DNA of 64,000 nt from Streptomyces rishiriensis (GCF_003112535.1 NZ_BEWA01000025.1:1-64000), one strand, 5' to 3'. Positions 44,298 through 53,187 are shown, counted from the first letter of the stretch. The notes: a model not told the origin generated them from the letters alone. A program made the numbers and translations.

Positions 44298-44876
44298 TCA
44301 CGCAGTCGGTGGTGTCGTGCGCAAGCCCTCAAGGAAGGCAGCGAGGTAGCGGTGTGCGAGGTCGACCCTGTCGGCGGGATTGCCGCCGCGCAGGCCTACG
44401 GCATGGGCGATGCCGCACATGAGGGGGACGAGGTCGGCGGCGGCGAGGTCGGGGCGGACCACGCCGGCATCACGGGCCCTGGCGAGGAGTGTGGCGCCGG
44501 CCGAAGCCATTGACTTTTTGAGTTCCGTGGTGCGCGGCACGGCGTCCGTGGCCGCGGCGGCCACCGGCGGCAGAGCGGCGTCGGTGACCTGTGCCTCGAC
44601 GACGTGGGAGAGGAAGCCCGTCAGACCGCGCCAGGGATCGGTGTCGGTCAGCGCCTGCCGGCCGTGGGCGGCCAGGCGCTCCAGGCAGGGGGCGGCGACG
44701 GTCTCCAGCAGCGCCTCGGGCGTGGCGAAGTGCCGGTAGACGGTGCCGACTCCGAGTCCCGTCCGTCGTGCGACGTCGTTGAGCTGCAATGGTGTGCCCT
44801 CGTCGATGAGGTCGCGGGCGACGGAGACGATCCGCTTCCAGTTGCGGGCCGCGTCCTTGCGCAGAGGGGTCGTCAT
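44298..44876 (-). CDS. TetR-family regulator (TetR_C_33-type)
   Basis: A 192-residue TetR protein. The helix-turn-helix is PLQLNDVARRTGLGVGTVYR followed by HFATPEALLETV. The C-terminal LVPLMCGIAHAVGLRGGNPA is a common TetR C-terminal type. It is just downstream of an SDR gene on the same strand, but has its own CGGAT-N5-ATCCG site 15 bp upstream. The same site occurs twice upstream of the SDR. It probably represses itself and the SDR. Confidence 0.9.
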   Translation of the reverse strand: MTTPLRKDAARNWKRIVSVARDLIDEGTPLQLNDVARRTGLGVGTVYRHFATPEALLETVAAPCLERLAAHGRQALTDTDPWRGLTGFLSHVVEAQVTDAALPPVAAAATDAVPRTTELKKSMASAGATLLARARDAGVVRPDLAAADLVPLMCGIAHAVGLRGGNPADRVDLAHRYLAAFLEGLRTTPPTA

Positions 44877-44890
44877 GACGTCATGCTAAA

Positions 44891-44905
44891 CGGATGGCCC
44901 ATCCG
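44891..44905. promoter_or_regulatory. Candidate TetR operator, copy 1
   Basis: CGGAT-GGCCC-ATCCG, within AACGGAT-N5-ATCCGCA, lies 15 bp upstream of the TetR start at 44876. Confidence 0.7.
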
Positions 44906-44956
44906 CATGGTTCCATCGCCCGACAGGTGCCCGCACTGCCGCCGTCCGCACGACGC

Positions 44957-45847
44957 TCAGGCGAGGGCGAGCGGCGCGTGCCGTTCGCTGAGGCGGCGTA
45001 CGGCTTCGGCGACGCGGGGGTCGGCCGCCGCGCGGTGCGGGGCCACCGGGTGTGCCTGGGCGCCGATGACGATGCCGGTTCGGCCCGTCAGAGTGGCGTC
45101 GGTGGCGGCCACGAGGGAGGGCCTGGCTGCCGCGGAGGCTGGACCCGAGGTCGAGCGTTCGAATGTGCGGCGCACCAGAGGCCACAACAGCCGCAGGGCG
45201 GGGGAGACGATCTTCGGATCGGCCATGGTGCCGTTGGTCATGTCGGTCGCGGCCCCTCCGGGATCGGCGGCGAAGACCGAGACGCCGGTGCCGTCCAGCC
45301 GGGCTGACAGGTCCAATGTGTAGGCCAGGTTGGCGAGCTTGGCGCGACCGTACCAGTGGAAGCCGTAGTAGCCGCCCGGCGGCTCGACAGCGTCGAACGC
45401 TCGCTTGGCCACGGCGACCGCGCCCGACGTCACGTTCACGATCCTGCTCGGCGCACCGGCCGTGAGTGTGGGCAGGAGCAGTTCGGTCAGCAGGTAGGGA
45501 GAGAGGTGGTTGACGACGAACGACGCCTCGACGCCGCCCCGGGTCTGGCGCTCGGCGAACATCGCCCCGACGTTGTTGACCAGCACCGTCAGAGGTTCCC
45601 CGGAGGCGGCGTGGTCGACAGCGAGCCTGTGGGCGAGCACACGCACCTGCTCGAGCGAGGCGAGGTCCGCGGGCAGGAAGCGGGGCGGGTGCACCGGGCC
45701 CGCCGCATTCAATCTGTCGATGGCCTTGGCTCCCCGTTCGGCGTCGCGTCCGATCACGGTGACCGCGAACCCGGCGTCGGCCAGGCCCAGCGCCGTCTCC
45801 AAGCCGATGCCTCCCGTTCCGGCCGTGACCACAGCTGTCTTCCTCAT
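44957..45847 (-). CDS. SDR-family oxidoreductase (retinol dehydrogenase-like)
   Basis: A 296-residue SDR. TAVVTAGTGGIGLETALGL is the cofactor motif. LTVLVNNVGAMFAERQ, the Ser in RIVNVTSGAVAV and the Tyr/Lys pair in WYGRAKLANL complete the active site. The RLDGTGVSVFAADPGGAATD segment is typical of the protochlorophyllide/retinol dehydrogenase-like group. The ATG at 45847 has GGAGGA upstream; ATG 45859 overlaps that site and is less likely. Two operator-like sites lie 26-80 bp upstream, matching one before the TetR gene. The substrate is unknown. Confidence 0.9.
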   Translation of the reverse strand: MRKTAVVTAGTGGIGLETALGLADAGFAVTVIGRDAERGAKAIDRLNAAGPVHPPRFLPADLASLEQVRVLAHRLAVDHAASGEPLTVLVNNVGAMFAERQTRGGVEASFVVNHLSPYLLTELLLPTLTAGAPSRIVNVTSGAVAVAKRAFDAVEPPGGYYGFHWYGRAKLANLAYTLDLSARLDGTGVSVFAADPGGAATDMTNGTMADPKIVSPALRLLWPLVRRTFERSTSGPASAAARPSLVAATDATLTGRTGIVIGAQAHPVAPHRAAADPRVAEAVRRLSERHAPLALA

Positions 45848-45872
45848 GTGCTCCTCCATCCCGGCAGTTAAC

Positions 45873-45927
45873 CGGATAGATCATCCGCTTAGACCCGGAC
45901 CGTAGCACATACCGGATGGGCTATCCG
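45873..45927. promoter_or_regulatory. Candidate TetR operators, copies 2 and 3
   Basis: CGGAT-AGATC-ATCCG (45873-45887) and CGGAT-GGGCT-ATCCG (45913-45927) share the N5 spacing of copy 1. Copy 3 extends to a perfect ACCGGAT-N5-ATCCGGT. Their centres are 40 bp apart, about four helical turns, upstream of the SDR start. Confidence 0.75.
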
Positions 45928-45929
45928 GT

Positions 45930-46492
45930 TGAGGTTTCAGCGGCAAGAGCGGCCCGTCGGCACCAGACAGGCGGGTACCAGCGGGTACCTGGGGATCGCG
46001 TGATGTCTGCCCTGAGGAACCATGACCGTCGCCATGGCGGCGTCGTCGACCGTTGTGAGCGGCTGCGGCGCATACCGCAGGAGGCCGCCCCATCGCGGGC
46101 TTCGACGGGCGTCACTCGCCCGGCTCGGCCGAACTGCCGCGCCATGCCCGGCGCTCGGGGGGACGCCCTTCACTTGGTCCCGGGCTGAAGGAGCGCGGTC
46201 CTGCGGTCGGCGTCCGGGGAGATGTCGGTCTCCCGGCCGTAGGGGCGAGCGCACGACGGTCGCCGACGCGCCGGGCTTTCGCTGGTGGACCGCGCCCCGG
46301 CCCAGAAGGGCGCACCCGGTTCCTCGTCACGTTCACTCCCCCCGGAGACCCGTGCCCAGGGCGGCGCGCAGAGCTACTCGTCGGGTGGCGGCAGCTGTAC
46401 GAGGACAGGGCCTGTCCAGCTGTCGCCAGGTCCTGGTTGAGGCGGGGTGTGTGGTGACGGCGTGTGATCGTCGGGCGGCTTGCCGATGATGG
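45930..46492. other. Stretch without a recognisable gene
   Basis: No family match or good start on either strand. On the minus strand, a frame following the hydrolase gene ends DSWTGPVLVQLPPPDE, which looks coding but has no start of its own. Confidence 0.45.
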
Positions 46493-47392
46493 CTATCGCC
46501 ACCGCGCCGCGAACGCGCGGGCCGGATTCTCGGTGAAGATGGCAGAGGCGATGTCGGGTCCCAGTTCGCTCTCGATCCGCGGACGCAGGCCGCTCAGCAG
46601 GAAGGGCATGCCAGGGCCGTCCGCAGTGGACCTGGCCGTCGGCGTGACTGTGTCACCTCCGAGCAGGACCTGGTTGATGTGACCGGTGTCGGCGAGGGCG
46701 GCGAGGGAGTCCAGCAATCGCCAGTCGGTGCCATGGTGCACGCGGGATGGACCATCGAAGGCCAGGAAGGCGCCGGCCTCGGCGGCTTGCCGGTGGATTC
46801 GGGCATCGGGGAATCGATGCAGGTGCCCGAGGATCACACGGCGCGGTGCGACCCCGTGCGATCCGCACAGGAAATCGAGCACGTCCATGGCGGCGGTTCC
46901 AGCCTCCAGGTGGACGCCGATGGGTGCGTCCGTGGTGTGGTGCGCCTCGGCTGCGGCGGTCATGACGTGCCGAGCGTGGTCGTCCAGACGGTGATAGGAC
47001 CCGGCGACCTTGACCAGTCCGGCCTTCACGGGGGCGCTGGTCAGCTCGTGGACGAACAGTTCGGCCAGCCCGTCGCGAACACTTTCCAGATCGTCGGGGT
47101 CGTAGTGCCTTGCCTGGTGCAATCCGGTGGCGGAGATGACGTGGACACCGGACCGCCGCGACAGGCCCGGGAGTTCTTCGGCTCGCGGTCCCATTCCCCA
47201 GGGTGTCCACTGCACGACCGCGCTGCCGCCGAGCGCGCCGAAGGCGTTCAATTCGGCAAGTGCGGCTTCGACGTCGTCCAGTTCCTGGCCCGGCAGCGTG
47301 AGCGAGCCGATGAACAGGTGGTCGTGGGCGTCGCACGTGCCCAACTCCTCGGGCGGGATGTCCCCGAGTACGGTCCGGATCGCGGGGCTCAT
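46493..47392 (-). CDS. Phosphotriesterase-family metal-dependent hydrolase
   Basis: A 299-residue amidohydrolase of the phosphotriesterase-like group. The metal-binding HxH is in CDAHDHLFIGS (residues 23 and 25). Lys in GLVKVAGSY may be the bridging carbamylated residue. His ligands follow in PIGVHLEAGTAAM and VILGHLHRFPDA, and Asp in LLGGDTVTPTA. The ATG overlaps the stop of the decarboxylase gene (TGATG), so the two are co-translated. Many relatives are lactonases; together with a carboxymuconolactone decarboxylase-like partner this points to lactone breakdown, but the substrate is inferred only. Confidence 0.85.
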   Translation of the reverse strand: MSPAIRTVLGDIPPEELGTCDAHDHLFIGSLTLPGQELDDVEAALAELNAFGALGGSAVVQWTPWGMGPRAEELPGLSRRSGVHVISATGLHQARHYDPDDLESVRDGLAELFVHELTSAPVKAGLVKVAGSYHRLDDHARHVMTAAAEAHHTTDAPIGVHLEAGTAAMDVLDFLCGSHGVAPRRVILGHLHRFPDARIHRQAAEAGAFLAFDGPSRVHHGTDWRLLDSLAALADTGHINQVLLGGDTVTPTARSTADGPGMPFLLSGLRPRIESELGPDIASAIFTENPARAFAARWR

Positions 47393-47823
47393 CACGCGCT
47401 CTCCTGCTCGGCGGTGGCGAGCGTGTCCGCAGCGACACGTAGTCCGGCCAGCGCCTTGGGTACGCCGACGTAGGGCGCCAGGTGGACGAAGACCTCGACG
47501 ATCTGCTGCCGGGTCATTCCGATCCGCAGCCCGGTCCTGACGTGCCCGCTCAGCTGCGGCTCCACCCCGCCGAGTGCGGTGAGGGCGGCCAGGTTGACCA
47601 GCTGCCGGTCACGCAACGACAGCCCCTCGCGCAGGTAGGTGCCGCCGAACAGAGCGGTGATGATCCAGTCGGCGTATCCGGGGGCGATCTGCTCCAGGCC
47701 CGGCAAGGTCGCCTGCTGGGTGGCCTCGTCTTGGAGGAGGTTGAGCATCCGGTATCCCTCATCGCGATCCATGCGGCTCTGTGTCAGGTGCTCTGGCAGT
47801 GCGCGATTCGTTGTCACAGTCAT
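47392..47823 (-). CDS. Carboxymuconolactone decarboxylase-family protein
   Basis: A 143-residue all-helical protein of the CMD family. LSLRDRQLVNLAALTALGGV followed by LSGHVRTGLRIGMTRQQIVE, and VGVPKALAGLRVA match the PcaC type. There is no Cys-x-x-Cys, so it is not an AhpD-like peroxidase. It is first in an operon with the phosphotriesterase-like gene and is divergent from the CGNR regulator. Two GTAACG repeats lie in the gap. Confidence 0.88.
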   Translation of the reverse strand: MTVTTNRALPEHLTQSRMDRDEGYRMLNLLQDEATQQATLPGLEQIAPGYADWIITALFGGTYLREGLSLRDRQLVNLAALTALGGVEPQLSGHVRTGLRIGMTRQQIVEVFVHLAPYVGVPKALAGLRVAADTLATAEQESA

Positions 47824-47837
47824 ACCCCCATCGCTTC

Positions 47838-47891
47838 GTAACGCTTCAAGCGTTACATGGACGATAGCAGGGGTAACGGATGAGGCGTTAC
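47838..47891. promoter_or_regulatory. Two candidate operators for the CGNR regulator
   Basis: GTAACGCT-TCA-AGCGTTAC (47838-47856) is perfect. GTAACG-N7-CGTTAC (47873-47891) is a second 19-bp copy with weaker inner bases. Their centres are 35 bp apart, between the decarboxylase start (47823) and the regulator start (47901). Confidence 0.75.
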
Positions 47892-47900
47892 ACTGCCGTC

Positions 47901-48500
47901 ATGGTCAAGGAGGACAAGTTCGCCTTTCGTTTCGACTGCGGCGCCGTCTGGTTGAACCTGCTTGCCACCCGAGGCCGCTCGTTCAGCACGGAACCGGTGG
48001 AGCGGCTCGCCACGCCGGCCCGGCTCGCCGCATGGCTGGAGCATTGCGAGCTGTCCCCGGCTCAGCCACCGGACCGGGGCGACCTGGAGAAGGCGCGGCA
48101 ACTGCGGGAGATCCTGCGCGCCCTGGCGTTGGCAACGGTCGACGAGCAGCCGCCGCCCGCTGACGCCGTGGCGGACCTGGCTGGGTTCCTCTCCGAACAC
48201 GACGACCCGGTCCGGCTGGCAGCAGCCGACCGGCTGCGACGCCAACCACCAACGATGACCATGAACGCCCTGGCCCGCATCGCCCGTCAGGCCGTGGACC
48301 AACTCAGCAGCTCTGACCGGCTGGCACTCAAGAGCTGCCCGGAGCAGGACTGCCGGGGCATCTTCATCGATCCGCCCGGGCGTCGACGTTGGTGCCCCTC
48401 CCCGGCATGTGCGAGCCGGGGGAGGGTCCGCGCATTGCGCGCCCGCCGCAACGCGACTCCTGATGCGAACAGCGGCCCCGAAAACACCCCGGGCCCTTGA
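47901..48500 (+). CDS. CGNR zinc-finger (ABATE-domain) regulator
   Basis: A 199-residue protein. The N-terminal ABATE domain has FAFRFDCGAVWLNLLATRGR and RLATPARLAAWLEHCELSP. The C-terminal zinc finger is LKSCPEQDCRGIFIDPPGRR then WCPSPACASRGRVRALRAR. The usual CGNR motif is replaced by C-A-S-R, a conservative variant. The ATG at 47901 is preferred over ATG 47880, which lies inside the second operator repeat. It probably controls the divergent decarboxylase-hydrolase operon and itself. Confidence 0.85.
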   Translation: MVKEDKFAFRFDCGAVWLNLLATRGRSFSTEPVERLATPARLAAWLEHCELSPAQPPDRGDLEKARQLREILRALALATVDEQPPPADAVADLAGFLSEHDDPVRLAAADRLRRQPPTMTMNALARIARQAVDQLSSSDRLALKSCPEQDCRGIFIDPPGRRRWCPSPACASRGRVRALRARRNATPDANSGPENTPGP

Positions 48501-49601
48501 ACAGCCTGCTGTGGTGGCGGTGCTCGGGCCGTCGGTACAGCGGTTGGCGACTTATCGAACTTCCCGTCACCTGAAGAGGCGTCAAGGTGTGCCGCGGTAA
48601 ATGCCGGATTACTGCGGCAGACCCCCTACGGTGATCACCGCGACCTGCGGCGGACTGTTCCGGCCGCCGGGTGGGGCGGGCGTGTCGATCGAACCGGAGA
48701 CCGAACTCGGGAGCCGGGGGGTGCTTCGGCTGCCGCGCGGCCGGGTGGTGCCTGCCCCTGTCCGCCACGCCCGCGTCGTACACCGCGTCTCGGCTTTGAG
48801 CGCGCGCATCGGCGATCCGGTTGAAGGAGATCTTCACGTCGTGGGCCATGGCGAACGCCGTGGTGAAGTCCCGCTTACGCAGGGCCAGGACGAACGCCGG
48901 TCCGGTCAGCAGGCGATGCGGCTACTTGGGCGGGTGACGGCCGTGAGTCGTCCACAAGTCCCGCAGAGCCATTGAGGGATGACAGCGTGTCAGCCCAACG
49001 GCCATACCCACCGTGGGGCCCCATGGCGGGGCTATGTTGTTCGGGGCTGTACGGGCGGTGTTCGCGGCCGCGTCTGTCCAGGGCCCGGCCGCCCGATCAG
49101 GAGGAGGGTCCTCGTGCAGAGTCCCGCCATGCCCCGCCCGCCGTGCCGCCGACGGGCGGCCCGATCCGCTCCCGTCGGCTGATCGTCGCCGCCCGGGGCC
49201 GCAACGCCGTCCCCCCTCCGACGGCGGCGGCACCGGCACCGGCACCGGCACCGGCAAGAGTGACGGCAACGACTGACGATCGGAGCGGTGTTCGGGTCAA
49301 GGCGCTCGGGATGAGGGCGCCAAACCGGCTGGCGGCTGACTGCGCCATGATCTTGGTCGTGGTTGGTGTGATCACGGCGTCGGAGCCGTCCTGGACAGCC
49401 CTGTTCACCGGGCTGAGCCCGCGTACCTTCGGCAAGTTGATGACCCAGCAGCGCCGGGAGGGCGCAGACGAGCCGGGTCGAGGCCGCCGGCCCCGGCATC
49501 GCCCGCGTGCACGACCTCTCACCGGATAGCCCACCGCGCAGGGGGTCGAGGGCGGGACAGTGGGTAGGGCCTGCCTACCGAATGACGTCGCACGTCAACG
49601 G
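48501..49601. other. Gene-poor stretch with a helix-turn-helix relic and a tandem repeat
   Basis: On the minus strand (about 48770-48935) LALRKRDFTTAFAMAHDVKI with SFNRIADARA, then LKAE after a frame slip, resembles the first helices of an XRE-type regulator, but no start or remainder is found. Four copies of GGCACC occupy 49229-49252. Otherwise no gene is supported. Confidence 0.4.
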
Positions 49602-49910
49602 TCAATGAAGTTGGCATTCCCAAGGCTCGATGTCCGGCTCCCCCTGGGGCGGCTCCCCGGTGCAGTATCGGTAGAGCCAGGCTGCAGCCCGGCGCTCCGC
49701 ATGCTTCTCGTTGACCGGTTCTCCCTGCTCATCCAGTTCGAGGACGTTGGCGAAGATCGCGACGCAGATCTCCATCTGAGAGGGCGACTCGCGCAACTCC
49801 TCCCAGTAGTCGATCCCTTCCAGCATCGGGTGGCCTACTGACCCCCGGGCGAGCCATCCAGCGAAGCGTCGGAGGGCTCCGGAAGCACCATGGCTGAGAT
49901 GCGAAGGCAT
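49602..49910 (-). CDS. Small hypothetical protein (DUF7677-like)
   Basis: A 102-residue acidic protein, ALRRFAGWLARGSVGHPMLE then GIDYWEELRESPSQMEICVA and ERRAAAWLYRYCTG. It matches a conserved set of small Streptomyces proteins with no role assigned. Its start codon lies in a directly repeated decamer, GCGAAGGCAT (49901-49910 and 49911-49920), so two ATGs are present 10 bp apart; only the downstream one at 49910 is in frame. Confidence 0.65.
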   Translation of the reverse strand: MPSHLSHGASGALRRFAGWLARGSVGHPMLEGIDYWEELRESPSQMEICVAIFANVLELDEQGEPVNEKHAERRAAAWLYRYCTGEPPQGEPDIEPWECQLH

Positions 49911-50069
49911 GCGAAGGCATGCGAAGAATCTAGCCCCGGCCTTCCCAGGCTGAACGTCGACCTCCCAACGCGAGGGGCGAGGGGGTGACGCCGATGGTTA
50001 CGGGACGCCCCTTGGGCTCACCTCCATGTCCGAGCCAGCCCCTGACTCGGACATACTCCGCACAAGCCG

Positions 50070-50642
50070 TTACGTCTGCCTCCTCTCGAGCAGCTCGTTG
50101 AGGACCGACATCTTGTCGGGCCGTGCCTCCAGCAGGATGAGGCCGAGCACGGCGACCGGGTCGAGCGCGGGATCGCTGCGGGTGACGTATGTGTGGACAG
50201 TGCGGTCGGGTCGGGACGTCTCCCTGACATCAAGGACGGTTCGTTCTTCGGATGTCACGGAGAAGTGCAGCTTCCTGCGGAATCGAGCACGGCGGATGCG
50301 GTACTCCGCTTCCCACAGCAGCACGGTGTTCCCATGGCGCTCTCCCACCGGCTGTCCATGTGCCGACAGCAGGGGCTGCCCCTCATTGAAGTCGACGAGC
50401 AGACGCGGGTCGTCGCCGACTCTGTCCGTGCTGCCCAACACATGCTGACAACCAGGGCCGGCCTGCGACGCGAACGCTCCGACGGGTTCGCCGTCCAGTT
50501 GGAAGAACGAACTGACCGTCCACATCATCGACTGGCCCGGCCGAAGCCCACCGCTTGTCGTCACCGGCGCCTCACCCAGTTCCTGAAAAGCACATCGTCG
50601 TTTCGCACATGGTCGCTGAGCCCCCATCGGCTGCTGGGACAT
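50070..50642 (-). CDS. Hypothetical protein
   Basis: A 190-residue soluble protein of no family I know. MSQQPMGAQRPCAKRRCAFQ may be a poor N-terminus; an ATG at about 50532 (MMWTVSSFFQLDGEPVGAFA) is an alternative. The C-terminal part, FRRKLHFSVTSEERTVLDVR with SDPALDPVAVLGLILLEARP, looks like strands followed by a helix. No ribosome site is clear. It may be an element remnant. Confidence 0.45.
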   Translation of the reverse strand: MSQQPMGAQRPCAKRRCAFQELGEAPVTTSGGLRPGQSMMWTVSSFFQLDGEPVGAFASQAGPGCQHVLGSTDRVGDDPRLLVDFNEGQPLLSAHGQPVGERHGNTVLLWEAEYRIRRARFRRKLHFSVTSEERTVLDVRETSRPDRTVHTYVTRSDPALDPVAVLGLILLEARPDKMSVLNELLERRQT

Positions 50643-50983
50643 GACATTCACCCACGGAGACGTGAGCATTCCCGAAGCGGTTCTTGATGTTGCTGCTGTG
50701 CCTCCATCGTGGCTGACGCGTGCGCGCACAACGTTCGGGGTCCTGCTGCCCGAGCCGTACGTCAGCGCGACGCGGCACGGCGGTGGCTATACGGCATGGA
50801 ACCGGACAAGCAACGGAAGGTTCGCGCCACGATCCGTGACGTCTCGGCGCGACCCGCCGCCCTGAGCCCCAACGCCCGCAAGGGCACCAGGCCCGAGCCC
50901 CGTGGACCGGGGTAAGCCCAGTCACCGTTGCCCGCTCGGGAAACCGGCTGCCCTGACAGGGCGAACACGCCTAGGCTCGGCGC
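50643..50983. other. Stretch without a recognisable gene
   Basis: Short open frames only; one plus-strand frame has RWLYGMEPDKQRKVRATIRD without a start. The right end carries TAGGCT (50972-50977), a possible -10 for the next gene. Confidence 0.4.
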
Positions 50984-51772
50984 GTGGATCCCGTGAGGCT
51001 CGCCTGTGCCGTCGTTTCCGTCACAATCCTGCTGTACGGCGTGCCCGTCGTGCGTGACCGCCTGCGCGCGTGGCTCCCTGCCGCACCCGTCGACCCCTAT
51101 CGCGCGGCCGCCGGTCGCTGGTTGACCGAGGACGACGTCCAGGCGGCCGCCGCCCGGCTCCTGCTGGACGGCCTGGTCACCATCAACCATCGCGGCAATC
51201 TGGCACTGACCGAGACCGGCGCGGACGTGGCGCGTACCGCGGGGCACCCCCTACCGGACGCCCTGCTCGCCGCGCTGCGCCGGCGTACCGCGGCCACGAC
51301 GCTCGGCATCATCGCCTACCACGACCCCGCCTTTCGCGCCGCCCACGCCGAGTTCCACGGGCGTCCTGGCGCGTCCCGCGCCCGCCGGGCGGCCGCCGCC
51401 AGGGATTGTCTGTCGGCCACCGGGGTGCTGCTTCTTACCGGGGAACTCGCATTCGTGCTCGTGGCGCTGTTCGACCGCCTGCCCCAGGGGCCCGCGCAGT
51501 GGGCCGCGACCGCGGCCACCGGCCTCGCCTCTCTGGCCCAGCTCGGCTTCCTGGGGCGCTACGGCGAAAGGCCCGGCGTGGACGGCCACCGCGTCGCGGC
51601 CTCCGAACCCTACGTACCGCCCGCCCCGCATCCGGCTCTCGTGGAACTGTCCGAGAAGGACCCGGCGGCCGTGGCCCGGCTGCGTGCAGGACGGCTGCGC
51701 ACGACCCGACGCCGCAACCGAGGACGCCGACGACGCCGTGGGCGCGGAACGGCCGCCGCGCGGACGGACTAA
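50984..51772 (+). CDS. Membrane protein of unknown function
   Basis: A 262-residue protein with an N-terminal helix (LACAVVSVTILLYGVPVV), a soluble stretch containing a winged-helix-like LTEDDVQAAAARLLLDGLVT, and two helices at about 150-195 (LSATGVLLLTGELAFVLVAL and then AATAATGLASLAQLGFL). The very basic C-terminus is Arg-rich. The layout is like the TIGR04222 group of actinomycete membrane proteins. The GTG at 50984 follows TAGGCT by 6 nt, suggesting leaderless translation. The stop lies next to the IS at 51773. Confidence 0.72.
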   Translation: MDPVRLACAVVSVTILLYGVPVVRDRLRAWLPAAPVDPYRAAAGRWLTEDDVQAAAARLLLDGLVTINHRGNLALTETGADVARTAGHPLPDALLAALRRRTAATTLGIIAYHDPAFRAAHAEFHGRPGASRARRAAAARDCLSATGVLLLTGELAFVLVALFDRLPQGPAQWAATAATGLASLAQLGFLGRYGERPGVDGHRVAASEPYVPPAPHPALVELSEKDPAAVARLRAGRLRTTRRRNRGRRRRRGRGTAAARTD

Positions 51773-51794
51773 CGGGCTGACCCGCGATTGATCT

Positions 51795-52410
51795 CGAGGC
51801 GTGTTCGCCTGCGGGTTTGGCTGGCTGGTGGTTCAGCAGGCCGTGGTGCGGACGTGTACCAGCTCGGTGCTGGGTTTGTGCCGGGTGGGCCGCTTGGCGG
51901 CACGGTCGGAGACCAAAGCGGCGATGGCGATCGACGGTGTTCTGCCTGCGCTTGTCGGAGACGAAGGCCCGCCGGCCGGGGGCCTGCGTGCGGACGGCGC
52001 ACTTGGGTCTCCATCCCGTCGATCCGCAAGGTGACGCCCTCGGCCGCGGCGTAGGCGAACACGTCCTCCAGGGTCCGCAGCCGGATGCCGGGCCGGTCGG
52101 GGACGGCGAACCCACGGTCCGCCAGCAGCGGGCGGACCTCCCGGATCGCCCGCCCGATCGTGGAGGACCCCACCTCGTAGAGCACGCCCAACGCCTCACG
52201 AGTGAGCCCAGTCCGCAGATGGACCAGTGTCGCCAGGAGCCGGTCGGTGAAGACAAGTTCGTACTTCGGCCCGGCCCCCGCCCCCGCCGACGGTCGCCCT
52301 CACGTCGCTCACAGCGCCCGGACTCACAGCGTGCCACCCAGCGCGGGGCGAGTTCCGCAACCAACTCGCCCAGATGTCGGCGCGACAGCCCGCAGAAGGC
52401 AGGTTGAGAC
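51795..52410 (-). pseudogene. IS5-family transposase, frameshifted
   Basis: From 52410, LSRRHLGELVAELAPRWVAR is read. After a slip, VGSSTIGRAIREVRPLLADR, GIRLRTLEDVFAYAAAEG and LRIDGMETQVRRP follow, and then, after a further slip, RAFVSDKRRQNTV before the end. There are at least two shifts, and the DDE C-terminal half is lost. It is the same subgroup as the relic at 27010-27300. It lies inside the inverted repeats of the element at 51773-53253. Confidence 0.8.
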
Positions 52411-52527
52411 ATGGCCGCCGCGGACCTGTTTGATCTTCACACGCCAGATAACTCGCGAGGCCGTCGCTATGTCCCCGCACTCACCGACCCAAGATCAATC
52501 GCAGGTCGGCCCATTAGGGTTGGAGGC

Positions 52528-53187
52528 ATGACGACACCCCTTGCCGCCACCGCCTTCGACTCGTTCCGCCTGGACGCCGTGCCCGACCAGGAGACGCTGC
52601 GCCGGGTCTACGAGCTCCCCAAGGAAGCGGCATTGCGCAAGCAGATGGCCGAACTCACGGAGCAGACCCGGCGGTTGATCGGCTGCTCATCACTGGTCCT
52701 GATCGCCAGCGCGGATGCCGAGGGCAACTGCGACGTCTCCCCGCGCGGCGGCCCCGCCGGGTTCGTCGCCGTCCTGGACTCACGGACGGTGGCGATACCG
52801 GACGCGACCGGCAACAAGCGTCTGGACACCCTGCAGAACGTCATCGCCACCGGACGGGCCGGGCTGCTGTTCCTCATTCCTGGGCGCACCACGACGCTCA
52901 GGGTGAACGGCCGGGCCTGCGTCTCCACCCGCCCGGAGCTGCTGTCGCAGCTGACCGCAGTGGGCAAGCCTCCAGCCAGTGCGCTGGTGCTGGGGATCGA
53001 GGAGGTCTACCCGCACTGCCCCAAGTCGCTTCTGCGCAGCGGAGCCTGGAAGCCGGAGCAGTGGCTGCTGTCGGACGCCCAGCCAACTTCGGCCGAGGTG
53101 ACGCTGGCCCAGCTGCGGATGCCGGAGCTGACGATCGCCGACATCGAGCAGGCGGAGGCGGACTCTCTGAAGTACCGGTACGAGTAG
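52528..53187 (+). CDS. MSMEG_1061-type FMN-dependent PPOX flavoprotein
   Basis: A 219-residue split-barrel flavoprotein. SSLVLIASADAEGNCDVSPR followed by GGPAGFVAVLDSRTVAIPDA, and LDTLQNVIATGRAGLLFLIP match the MSMEG_1061 group. CPKSLLRSGAWKPEQW near the C-terminus is typical. The ATG at 52528 has GGAGG 4 bp upstream. The frame is intact, unlike the transposase beside it. The gene lies between two right-end copies of an IS, so may have been mobilised with it. The substrate is unknown. Confidence 0.9.
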   Translation: MTTPLAATAFDSFRLDAVPDQETLRRVYELPKEAALRKQMAELTEQTRRLIGCSSLVLIASADAEGNCDVSPRGGPAGFVAVLDSRTVAIPDATGNKRLDTLQNVIATGRAGLLFLIPGRTTTLRVNGRACVSTRPELLSQLTAVGKPPASALVLGIEEVYPHCPKSLLRSGAWKPEQWLLSDAQPTSAEVTLAQLRMPELTIADIEQAEADSLKYRYE

